The position numbers and the translations under genes are program-made. A DNA stretch of 15,999 bases from Astrocystis sublimbata (taxonomy: Eukaryota > Ascomycota > Sordariomycetes > Xylariales > Xylariaceae): NCBI GenBank assembly GCA_022453515.1, contig JAJNNY010000177.1, forward strand, positions 1-15,999, given 5' to 3'. Of the stretch, positions 8,152 through 15,999 are shown piece by piece. How positions within the stretch are numbered: the stretch's first letter is position 1; every line of letters begins with the position of its first letter. Below the pieces are notes generated by a model, which ran no database searches, was not told the DNA's origin, and saw only the letters and a program-made list of their open reading frames with translations.

Positions 8152-11100
8152 CTAGTGCAATCTCCTCTCCCACAGGTCACCTACTCCTGTCTCGGCGAGT
8201 TCTGGGATAAGGCGGACGAGAACCAGCTCCAAGATGCCATAAATTAGATGTTTGTTGTAGTACGCATCCGAGAAGATGTCGACGATACCCGCCTCAATCT
8301 CGGACAGCCGTCTCGCCTCATTTTGCCCATCATCTTTGGGATTAGCTGCACTTGGCTCGTTGGGATTGGGTCGAGAGAACAACGTTGCATTACCTCGCAT
8401 TTTGGGGTTGTCCTCATCAGCAGCGGACAGCATGTGTCGAGTGTGTGACGGTCCCGCACCAGTGCCACCGTGGAGATTAGTAGCGTGGCCATGTTTGAGA
8501 GTCCTGCTGCTGGTTTCGCGCGGATCGGTCCGTGGATTTGCGCCTTCATTAGTCATGGTGTTAATTCTCACACCGAACCAAGCCGATATGTCTGTGCCGT
8601 AGTACAGCTCGCCTGCCGCCCTCGGAACAAGCCCCCAAATAGCACTAGCGCATCTGCGACGCAGGGCAGCTAGTTCCTCGTTGGATGAGGGGGGCTTCAG
8701 GCTTGACACGCCTGGAGCGTTATTAGGAAATAATGCGGCGCGGATCGCTCTGAGAAGTGGGGGTAGGCGGGAGGGATCTAGAACATGAATCTGAATGTAA
8801 TGCGACATTAGTCTATCCCACGATTAGCAAAGAACCAACATATCTGATCCGGGTAATAGAGGAAAAAGCATCGAGACATGGCTGTAGGAAGTCGTGGGGG
8901 CCCATGGTAAGTTGGCATCATGAAGAACCTATGATCCAAGCAAAGGCATGTCCAAGTGGTGGGACAGTAAGGGGCAGAGAGGTATGCGGCATTGCACTTC
9001 ATTTGCTGCTGTGCAATACGAAAGACAAGCCGATTGGTCCCACTTGAGTAGGCGAAACAACGCTACAATCATGGCTTCATGAATCAGTCAAGGCATTGGA
9101 TAGTTGGTCATCAAGCTGTGGTGACCTATCTGTGGTCAATAGGAACGACGGGATAGCTTCCAGCTGACCATGCTGGGTGCATTGCAAAGGTGTGGGTGGC
9201 TCGTGAAAGTGGAAGCCCACCCCCTCAGCCGAGATATCACGTGTAGGAGTAGTGATCGGGGCTGTTGCATGAGGAAGCTCTCGCTGGACAAGAGAAGGCG
9301 CCGGCGGAGGCAATGAAGCGGGTCAATAACGCCAGCGGGTGTCTGATACGTATTTTGAGGTGGTCCACGAGCACGGGCCCTGCACGATGCATCATACTGC
9401 GTAATTGGCATTCCTCGTAGCGTTTGCTTTCTTGTAATGTGCGTAAGGGTAGTCACATGTCAAGGCACTCGAGAGCGGCGCAGACTAAGCTTAAGCGTAA
9501 GCAAGACCTTAGGCAGCTACACAGCAAGCTCCGTCGAACGATGTGTGCAGGTACACGACCCCCGATCTACGCGCCAATGAGGAGTGTCAGTGTAGCGGCA
9601 CACTAACGCACAATGAAGCGACCAATCCGCATAGATATCCTGGCAGATGCCGAGCCGGGCGCGTAGATATATCGATGCTGGCCAGGGAAAGTGTCTGACA
9701 AGCTGGCCAGCAGGATTAGGCGATGCCATCGAAACAAGATCGGCTGTGGTCGCACGGCGATTGGCCCAAGAAGTCGGAGTCGAGATGATACAGATCGGGA
9801 GAGACCTGACGAGGGAAGACCAATAACGTGTGGCACAGCATGAGGCATGTTCACTTCTTACCTTTCGGAGCCGGTCGATGGACCGCCATCCACTTTGTGC
9901 GAGTGAAGATTGCGAAGTTGCCGTTGTATTCATGGATGTGTAATGCTTGCTGACGAAACATGGAAGATGGAGGATAAATCAAGTTCACACTCGCAAAACG
10001 TAGTACATCACTCTGAAGCCGGACTAGCTTGCCGAGTTCCGAATCATCAGAGCTATGCAGGGTGCTGGACAGAGAGACAAAACGAGGAGAATGAGGGGAG
10101 AAGAGTACGCTGCCTACCTGTCGAGTGTCCCGTTGAGTGAACCGCCACCACCTGGAAATCTTAGAGCAATACATTGCATCATTGAGAGAGTAGCCTGGAG
10201 CCAGGGCATTCGTGCGTCTATTTCCACGATGTCTCCGATGCATCGCCATATGTGGAACTCGATGACTGGAATCTTCTCGTCACCCGCGTCTGGCGGCGAG
10301 GACTCAAATTTCTTCGGCTGGTTTCCCGTCGTCTCGACACCACGCACGGCACCTCGGCGTGGTCTCGGAGGCAGAGACCGCGAGAGAGCCCCGATACTGA
10401 TGATTAGGCGTACCACTCCGGCCGCGAGGAAAACCCAATGAACAACAGACCAGAATACCTGTTGTGGCGACGACACCCACAAGCTTTTGGCTGCAGAACC
10501 TTTGGTGCCATTACGGCCCTGGGTCTGGACAGTGGCATCAGGGAGGTCAGGGTCGACCGAATCTTCCCTCTTCCGAACGAGTCGTGTAGTCATGATGAGG
10601 AGTTCCCAAACAAGCCAGGGCTCTGAGAGTTTGCCAGCAACTAGGTTGCCGATGACGAGCTCCGAGAGCAGCTGCGAGACAAGTGATGTCAAACACTCAT
10701 TTTCAAGGTCCTCGGTAGGGAGCAGCACCGCGAGGACTCCATGCACCAGAAGCTGGCGATATGCGCTTTCATTGTCCGCCTGAGCTTGTATGCTGGCCCG
10801 GTCACCAGGCCGTGGGACGGGTGACAAGGCCGGCAGAGGCCAGAGCGAATGGTATATGTGGTGCGGGTCTGTCTGAAGGGGAGCTGTCGCAGCTGGACCG
10901 GTGGCAATGCGATATGCTTCGTAGTGTCAGTGGCAATACATGCTGTCAACAGCATTGTCATGTGCTAGACTCGGAGTACAGACCTCGAACATGTGCGGCA
11001 AGCAGCTCCGGAAGCTCGTCAAACAACAGACTCTCCAAGTCTACCTTTCGTAGTCTCTGCTCCAATGCGCGCGTGCAGTGGGCGATGACCTGGACGATCT

Positions 11101-11521
11101 CGGCCACGAATGTCTCGTCCGGGGTGATCTTGTTGTACCAGTTCTGGACAAATTCCCGAAGTATGATGGACAGTAGGGCATACAGCTGTAGATCGACGTC
11201 ATTGCGGCTGGTGAGAGGTGGAAGTAAGTCCTGAACCGGGGCGGGCGAGCTCCTCTCCCTGTCGCTCAGATGACGGGTACATAGTGTCCGACGTATCAGA
11301 GCTGCGGTGGCCCTGTCGGAGAGGGACTCGGATGACACGGGGCGCGCAACACGGCGATGAGCCTGGGAAGACGGCGCCGCACCGGGCTGAGCGGAGTGGG
11401 ACGGGGTCGGGGTCGGGGACGGAGACGGTGAGTGCGAGGCGGAGATAGATCCAGAAGCAATGCTTGCTGTCGCGGGTGCCTTTGGGCTTGCCGAGAGCGA
11501 GCTCGTTCCAGCCATGACCAT
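8152..11521 (-). CDS. PXA-domain protein, three exons (sorting-nexin-associated family)
   Basis: Exons on the minus strand are 11521-10984, 10916-10118 and 8812-8152. They total 1998 nt and encode 665 residues in one frame. Residues 1-65 are Ser/Pro/Thr-rich. The PXA (PX-associated) domain runs from about 67 to 285: DRATAALIRRTL, then DLQLYALLSIILREFVQNWY, LFDELPELLAAHVRAYR and LLPTEDLENECLTSLVSQL. A hydrophobic stretch at about 332-357 (VFWSVVHWVFLAAGVVRLII) could be a membrane anchor. The C-terminal part has LMSHYIQIHVLDPSRLPPLL and ends with a helical block (NKHLIYGILELVLVRLIPEL) typical of the fungal members. PXA occurs with PX and RGS domains in Mdm1/SNX13-type proteins of endosome, ER and lipid-droplet contacts. 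No PX or RGS domain is present here, so only a membrane-trafficking role is inferred. A second in-frame ATG at 11515 (MAGTSS) is an equally good start. Confidence 0.87.
8813..10117 (-). other. Intron 2 of the PXA gene, unusually long (1305 nt)
   Basis: The donor on the minus strand is AG|GTAGGC at 10117. The acceptor is GGATAG|A at 8813, with a GCTAAT branch-like site about 15 nt upstream. The junction reads GSLNGTLDR then LMSHYIQIHVLDP, a continuous family sequence in phase 2, so both ends are well supported. The interior has several minus-strand ORFs of 70-140 codons (for example 9517-9933 and 9851-10249) that match no family known to me and start or end at arbitrary places. I found no terminal inverted repeats or target-site duplication by eye. 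It may hold a decayed insertion, a regulatory RNA or an unrecognised extra exon. Confidence 0.75.
10917..10983 (-). other. Intron 1 of the PXA gene (67 nt)
   Basis: On the minus strand the donor is GTCTGT and the acceptor is CGAAG, with a good branch site (CACTGAC) about 12 nt upstream of the acceptor. Splicing in phase 1 joins HVR to AYRIATG and on to DPHHIYHSLWPLPAL, as expected for the family. Read-through would meet a stop at 10958-10960. Confidence 0.85.
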
Positions 11522-11754
11522 GGGCGTGCCCCCCCAAGAGATAGCTGAAAAGAGCTGGGGGCGTGTTGCCGGTTACGTCGCTACCATGGTGGAGGGCGAA
11601 GGGTATAGGACGCAATGGCAGTGACAGTACACTCGATCTGGATCAGAGATAGACCATGGCACGCGGGTGGGGAACTGCCAGATCGTAGCGCACGAGGTTG
11701 GCGAGGTTGGCGGGACTGTCGTGATGGTTGATGTTTACTGGCTCTAGCAAAGAA

Positions 11755-11781
11755 ATGGTGATGGTGATGGTGGTGATGGTT
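11755..11781. repeat. ATGGTG/GATGGT trinucleotide-type tract
   Basis: Imperfect repeats of ATGGTG about 235 bp upstream of the PXA start codon. They create a poly-His run in a minus-strand chance ORF. Simple sequence in the presumed promoter or 5' leader. Confidence 0.85.
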
Positions 11782-11943
11782 GACGGTGTCCGCGACAGCG
11801 ATCATGTGAAAACACAGTACTGGGTACCTAGGGAGGTACAGTACCTCACCAAACCAACACCTGCATCCCATCACGTCACCAGGTCTGGGTAAGTAGGTCT
11901 AAGTACCTAGGTATTGTGGACAATGCACTTGCCCAACGTCACC

Positions 11944-11960
11944 TGGGCGCCAGGCGCCCA
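11944..11960. repeat. 17-bp interrupted palindrome TGGGCGCC-A-GGCGCCCA
   Basis: Two perfect 8-bp arms flank a single A. The site lies about 420 bp upstream of the PXA start in a locally G/C-rich segment. Its symmetry fits a dimeric transcription-factor site; no factor is assigned. Confidence 0.5.
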
Positions 11961-12720
11961 CCCCACCTTTTAGCATGCCCGGCTCGGAAGCCTGCTCAGG
12001 GGGCCAGGGGCCAGCTGCCCCTCCATCAGACAATGGATACATCTCCTATAAACTGATACAGGCAGGGCAGGTACCGCATCCGTAAGATGTATCTAGGGAA
12101 ATCAACTTAGGCGTAGGCAGGCCTTGCTTCATATCGGCATAGGCAATTACGCTACACGTTGGGTGTGGCATGGCGCAGGCGTGCTCAACACAGCATTGGA
12201 AGGCTCGAGAGTAACATGGATGACATCTCAATGGATCTGTCTCGCATTGCACCTCAAACATTGAGCGTACCTACTGCTAGTCACCGTCTGATATCTCTTC
12301 ACATCTCGATCTTTACACCCCAGGCACAATTCGATAGGCTGTAAGCGGCATTGTATGCATGCCAGCCGACCTCTACCTTACATCATATAATACAATATCT
12401 ACACTTATTGCATTTATTGCCCTGGCCCGCAGTACGAATATTAGTTGTCCGGTCCCAAACCCACCGACGCCTACCTACTCCCCTATGGGTGGGGGCCAAA
12501 GGCGGACAACTACTATTCGGATTGCATGCCTGGCTGACCCTTTGCAAAGCGAAGCCAACACGCTCTCAGCTCTTGGAATCGGTGAAGAGCTGAGGTAGTT
12601 ACGATTTGGATCCTGCGGATTACTTCGCCAGTTGAGGGTGGCATTTACCTAATCTCATTGGCTCTCTTTACGGGCTGCTTCGTACCTGTGACAATATGTT
12701 AGCGAATCACTGGCAAATAT

Positions 12721-14265
12721 CTAACTTGAGCAAGTATGGTGGGAATAGACCAACCGTTTACCCCGGAAGCTCCACACTCCCCAGTTCCCGCAACTGATGT
12801 CCTGAGGGTCGAGATCGTTGAGGTCCCATCGCAGACTTCGGAACGTGTTTTCACCCGGCTTCATGAGAATATCGAACTCGCCATGACAAGTCTTGTCGAC
12901 CCATTCGATGTCCCTTTTCATATCGTCCTGCGTATACCCCGTCACTATGATGGGAGCCTTTGTTTCGAGCAAAAGTGGTACAGATTCTGCCCATTCGTGC
13001 GAGCTGGCAGGGTGCCCTAAGCCGGGGTGGAACAAGACAAAACAGTCAAAGTAAGGATCGTATGGGTAAAAAAGGCCCGTCTTATGAATGGTGTGATAGT
13101 AGTCCACGATTGTGCTGATCTTCATGGTAGGCCAAACGCGATCCTCGACAACAGCACCAAAAGGATTGGAGGCGGTTCGAGGGGGCAACGGGAACTCGTC
13201 GTCTCGGTTGGCCATGCTCTCTGGACCGATGAAAACCAAGTGGAATTTGCCTCGGGGGAAAAGGTGAGCAAGCTGCACCCAGACGTTCCTCGGCAGTGAG
13301 GACTCTGCACGGGCTCCCAGGATAAATATCCGGACTGGCGGTGCTTCTGGCCTTAAGCCTTGAATACCCACACCACCTCCAGTCTTGGGAGGGTGTAAGG
13401 TGTAACGCAGGGCGCTCAGACTCTTGAGACCTTCGGGAGTAAGTCGATTTCTGATGTTGTAAGGGCTAAGTTCATGAAGGATACTTCCAATGGTGAGCGG
13501 GTACGTCAGGAGCCGGGTGACTTGTCGCATGCTCCGATCAGCATTGATAGCTTCGAATTCTCTCGTGTAGAGAAAGGTATCCCAGTTGGTCATGTTCACG
13601 GCGGCCTCCTCCATTTGTGGCCCAGCATACTCGAATTCCGGGAAGAACCTTCCAGAGCGGAGATCGTGCTCGTCCTCATTGATCTGCCTCAGTGTGTCGC
13701 AGATCTGAAGATGGGCCTCGTAATCGTCGGCCCAATGTTGCTCATCGCAGTATACAGGGATGCCGCAGTCGGGGCACTCGAAGTCGACATGCGCCGGGGC
13801 CATAGTCCCCGAGCTCAAGAGAGCCCGGGCTGGATCTCCGGATGTCCGGGTCGCTTGGTGGTCTGGGTGAGGGCAGCGTGCGTGTTGCCTTATAAAAGCA
13901 GCACGCTTTCGGATCTCGGGTATGGGCGAATTGGTGAAGGAATGGAAGAGGTCGTCTGGTTTCAGCACTCGCGGCGGGTGGGAGGAACCGGGGGCATCCT
14001 GTTGAGCAGCGTCGGCACTGCGACCGAACAGCGATAGAGGCCGTTTTGGGCCGTATGAGCTGAGACTTTTTCGAGGGGCGGCCGCTCGCACTCGCACGTT
14101 TACGCCTGGGCTGGAAGGGTGGGAGGCTGGCTGCGTCGAGGGCGATGATGATATGAGGTGGGAAAATGGTCGGGTTGCGCGCGAGAGGGACGAGTTGGAT
14201 GAGACAGAACTCAGACACCTGCGGCAGGTCGTAGACCTCGCATGCCGCGACAATGATTCCATCAT
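12721..14265 (-). CDS. MSS51: MSS51-family mitochondrial translation factor (zinc finger, MYND-like)
   Basis: A single open frame. From the ATG at 14265 it encodes 514 residues. The N-terminus (MMESLSRHARSTTCRRCLSS) is rich in Arg and Ser with almost no acidic residues, as in a mitochondrial presequence. After a Ser/Pro-rich stretch the conserved part begins at about residue 103 (PDDLFHSFTNSPIPEIRKRA). A zinc-binding region follows: CPHPDH near 131-136, then Cys164, Cys167, Cys173, His177, His185 and Cys189 (FECPDCGIPVYCDEQHW). The rest is typical of fungal MSS51: EFEYAGPQMEEAAVNMTNWD, TRLLTYPLTIGSILHELSPY, YDPYFDCFVLFHPGLGHP, and the end CGNWGVWSFRGKR. In yeast Mss51 activates COX1 mRNA translation and couples it to complex IV assembly; the same is inferred here. 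The frame stays open to an ATG at 14397 (558 residues), but those extra 44 residues look like leader. A GTAGCT...AACATAG stretch there could be a 5'UTR intron. Confidence 0.92.
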   Translation of the reverse strand: MMESLSRHARSTTCRRCLSSVSSNSSLSRATRPFSHLISSSPSTQPASHPSSPGVNVRVRAAAPRKSLSSYGPKRPLSLFGRSADAAQQDAPGSSHPPRVLKPDDLFHSFTNSPIPEIRKRAAFIRQHARCPHPDHQATRTSGDPARALLSSGTMAPAHVDFECPDCGIPVYCDEQHWADDYEAHLQICDTLRQINEDEHDLRSGRFFPEFEYAGPQMEEAAVNMTNWDTFLYTREFEAINADRSMRQVTRLLTYPLTIGSILHELSPYNIRNRLTPEGLKSLSALRYTLHPPKTGGGVGIQGLRPEAPPVRIFILGARAESSLPRNVWVQLAHLFPRGKFHLVFIGPESMANRDDEFPLPPRTASNPFGAVVEDRVWPTMKISTIVDYYHTIHKTGLFYPYDPYFDCFVLFHPGLGHPASSHEWAESVPLLLETKAPIIVTGYTQDDMKRDIEWVDKTCHGEFDILMKPGENTFRSLRWDLNDLDPQDISCGNWGVWSFRGKRLVYSHHTCSS

Positions 14266-14926
14266 ACGCCCTATGTTATCCAACAAATGGAAGGTGGTAT
14301 GCGACTTGAATTGAGAGCTACCTATCTCATGAAATAAACAACCAGCAACGGAAGCCTTGAATATCGGTCGATGGAAACTCGACGGTAAGGATGACATGTA
14401 TGGCGGTACCTGAGCCCGCTAACTAAACTCTACTAAAGTAAAGTATCGGCTACATGTGGGACAACAGCCCACCTGGTAGCTCGGCAGCTTGGCGAGCTTG
14501 GGGTTGCAAGGAGCTTTTGGAGGCATCTACCTAGAGAAACCCCCCATACAGATCCAGTCTCGCCAGTGTAGGTGTCGCTTCTCATCAGCCACTACTCCAG
14601 CCACTCCCTCCTCCCTAGGCGTCAAAAGTGGGTACCTAGTACGTACCTAGAGGCACCTCATGTGGATACGCTTCCTGACCTTAGCTCCACTGGAGCTGAC
14701 CAGAGCCAATGCACCTCCTACCTGACCTTAGCTTCCCCAACCACAACGGTGGAAAATTTACAAGCTCTCGAGTCTGGCACGTCTGGGTTCGATCTCTCTC
14801 AGGCTTTCACCTCACATCACCCACCGCCTGGCGAGGGCGCGATTGATCACCAACAACTAGCCGCACTGCAACAACGTCTCTTCTCATTGCATAGCCGCGC
14901 AGGCTTTTTGCGCACCATTCGCAATC
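14266..14926. promoter_or_regulatory. Shared (divergent) promoter region of MSS51 and rse1
   Basis: These 661 bases separate the MSS51 start (minus) from the rse1 start (plus). Visible elements are TACCTAG at 14528-14534, 14633-14639 and 14644-14650, an exact 13-bp direct repeat CCTGACCTTAGCT at 14674-14686 and 14721-14733, and a CCAAT box at 14706-14710 between the two repeat copies. The 14572-15177 plus-strand frame crosses this region but its upstream part has no family resemblance, so it is treated as 5' leader. Confidence 0.55.
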
Positions 14927-15999
14927 ATGGCTACGACCTCCAACATGTTCCTGTACTCCCTCACCATCCAGCCACCCACCTCCATCATACAGGCTGTCCT
15001 GGGCAGTTCTCCGGCACCAGGGAGCAGCAGATCGTTGCGGCTTCGGGCTCGCGCCTCACCCTCATGCGCCCTGACCCGTCCGAAGGCAAGGTCAACACGC
15101 TGCTGTCGCATGAGGTCTTCGGTATCATCAGGTCCATTGCGACATTCCGCCTCGCCGAAGCGTTAAAGGTAAGCTAACACCTGACCCTTCTCTCAAGCTG
15201 CACATAATGATTCGAAGCTCCCTTTCTAGAACCTTGATCCGTGGCATCGCAAGACAGGGTGCGACATCCCGCATCGCCTGGGTTTAGATGTGCATCGATG
15301 GCTGACCTGTGCTTGTATAGATTACATAATACTGGCCACCGATTCAGGCCGTATCGCCATTGTCGAGTACATCCCGCAGCAAAACCGCTTCAAGCAGCAG
15401 AAGCTAGAGACGTTCGGTAAATCAGGCGTCCGTCGCGTCATTCCTGGCCAGTATCTTGCGTGTGACCCGAAAGGGCGCGCGTGTCTGATCGCCGCGGTGG
15501 AGAAGACCAAGCTGGTCTACGTCCTCAACCGAAACACACAGGCAGAGCTCACAATATCCTCGCCCCTGGAGGCCCATAAGCCAGGCACCATTGTTCTCGC
15601 CATGATTGCGCTGGATGTTGGCTACGCGAATCCCGTGTTCGCCGCCCTAGAGGTAGACACAGCCGAGGTTGACCAAGACCCGTCCGGCCAAGCTGTCGAG
15701 GAAATTGAGACACAGCTCGTATACTACGAGCTCGATCTTGGCTTGAATCACGTTGTGAGGAGATGGCACGAAGCAGTGGACTCTACTGCTTCCATTCTCT
15801 TCCAGGTGCCGGGTGGTAATGATGGGCCTAGTGGGGTGCTGGTTTGCGGCGAAGAGAACATCACTTATCGCCATTCTAACCAGGACGCCTTTCGTGTGCC
15901 TATTCCGAGAAGGAAAGGAGCCACAGAAGACCCTCAACGCAAACGGACGATTGTTTCCGGAGTCATGCACAAACTGAAGGGCAACGCCGGCGCCTTCTT
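14927..15999 (+). CDS. rse1: Rse1 / SF3b subunit 3 (SF3b130) splicing factor, 5' part; apparent frame break
   Basis: The conserved N-terminus starts at the ATG at 14927 ([20 protein letters not shown]) in a good context (AATCATGGCT). It reads to QAVL and then continues as [20 protein letters not shown] in the +2 frame, so one base is missing at the GGG at 15001-15003. That second frame runs to [20 protein letters not shown] and a strong donor AAG|GTAAGC at 15169. After the intron, [20 protein letters not shown] and the rest of the first beta-propeller region ([65 protein letters not shown]) stay open to the window end. Rse1 is a roughly 1200-residue scaffold of SF3b in the U2 snRNP and is essential in yeast; only about 300 residues are here. 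As written the spliced message would stop early, so a base-calling error is more likely than a real null allele. Confidence 0.85.
15169..15320 (+). other. Probable intron 1 of rse1 (152 nt; acceptor uncertain)
   Basis: The donor GTAAGC is strong. The best acceptor is TGTATAG at 15320, with a CTGAC branch site 14 nt upstream, placed exactly before the conserved [10 protein letters not shown]. With this acceptor the phase is off by one even after repairing the break at 15001-15003; an extra G at the AAGG of the donor would fix it. An alternative acceptor TTTCTAG at 15229 gives a 61-nt intron and an open frame into DYIIL, but adds about 30 residues that I do not recognise in the family. Confidence 0.55.

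Larger units (their letters stand above)
11522..12720 (-). promoter_or_regulatory. Upstream region of the PXA gene / downstream region of MSS51
   Basis: This 1.2 kb between two minus-strand genes has no convincing coding sequence. It should carry the MSS51 terminator at its right end and the PXA promoter at its left. Visible elements are a GATGGT tract at 11755-11781, TACCTAG motifs at 11825-11831 and 11904-11910 (the latter inside GTACCTAGGTA), and a near-palindromic GGCGCC element at 11944-11960. A G/C-rich patch at about 11999-12024 has GGGGCCA twice. None has a proven role. Confidence 0.5.

Noticed and set aside
8276..8602. Plus-strand ORF antisense to the last PXA exon
   Set aside because: It is the shadow of a conserved minus-strand coding exon and has no features of its own.
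9136..10249. Minus-strand ORFs inside the long PXA intron as extra exons
   Set aside because: Direct joining of 10118 to 8812 already gives an uninterrupted conserved sequence; inserting these would break it. They match no family I know.
12351..12598. Two overlapping 80-codon plus-strand ORFs
   Set aside because: No motif, overlapping frames equally open, and located in the presumed terminator/promoter spacer between two minus-strand genes.
13474..14037. 187-codon plus-strand ORF
   Set aside because: Antisense shadow of MSS51, which has clear family motifs on the other strand.
14572..14926. Upstream part of the plus-strand ORF 14572-15177 as the rse1 N-terminus
   Set aside because: Its sequence does not resemble Rse1, whereas the ATG at 14927 in another frame gives the expected N-terminus; the upstream part is read as leader.

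Overview
The window looks like nuclear DNA of a filamentous ascomycete, most likely a Sordariomycete and perhaps Hypocreales. The reasons are short GT-AG introns of 52 and 67 nt, monocistronic genes with long spacers, and proteins that match the filamentous-fungal forms of MSS51, Rse1/SF3b130, a PXA-domain protein and a CENP-B-type helix-turn-helix protein. The genus cannot be fixed from the sequence alone.

Left part (1-5096): the first 627 bases are an almost pure A/T foldback, two near-identical arms facing each other, followed by a small array of TACTACAATTAGTAC boxes that also occur on both sides of the palindrome centre. From about 740 to 5096 there is mixed-composition DNA with no recognisable gene, only microsatellites and short chance ORFs. 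Its last few hundred bases are probably the promoter and leader of the first gene.

Middle part (5097-11521): a plus-strand two-exon gene encodes a 572-residue CENP-B/psq-type DNA-binding protein without a transposase domain. It converges, across a 1.28 kb spacer, on a minus-strand three-exon gene for a 665-residue PXA-domain protein. The last intron of the PXA gene is about 1.3 kb, very long for this kind of genome, but splicing it out restores a perfect frame.

Right part (11522-15999): a 1.2 kb promoter region precedes the PXA gene. Next are minus-strand MSS51 (COX1 translation factor family) and, divergent from it across a 0.66 kb shared promoter, the 5' end of rse1 (SF3b subunit of the U2 snRNP), which runs off the window. 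The rse1 first exon carries a clear one-base frame break after the conserved N-terminus, and the phase of its first intron is also off by one. Both breaks fall at G runs, so base-calling error is the first suspect.

The conserved genes are unrelated housekeeping functions (chromatin/DNA binding, membrane or endosomal trafficking, mitochondrial translation, splicing). I see no secondary-metabolite, defence or toxin cluster. The unusual features are structural: the foldback and its box array, the oversized intron, and the broken rse1 start.
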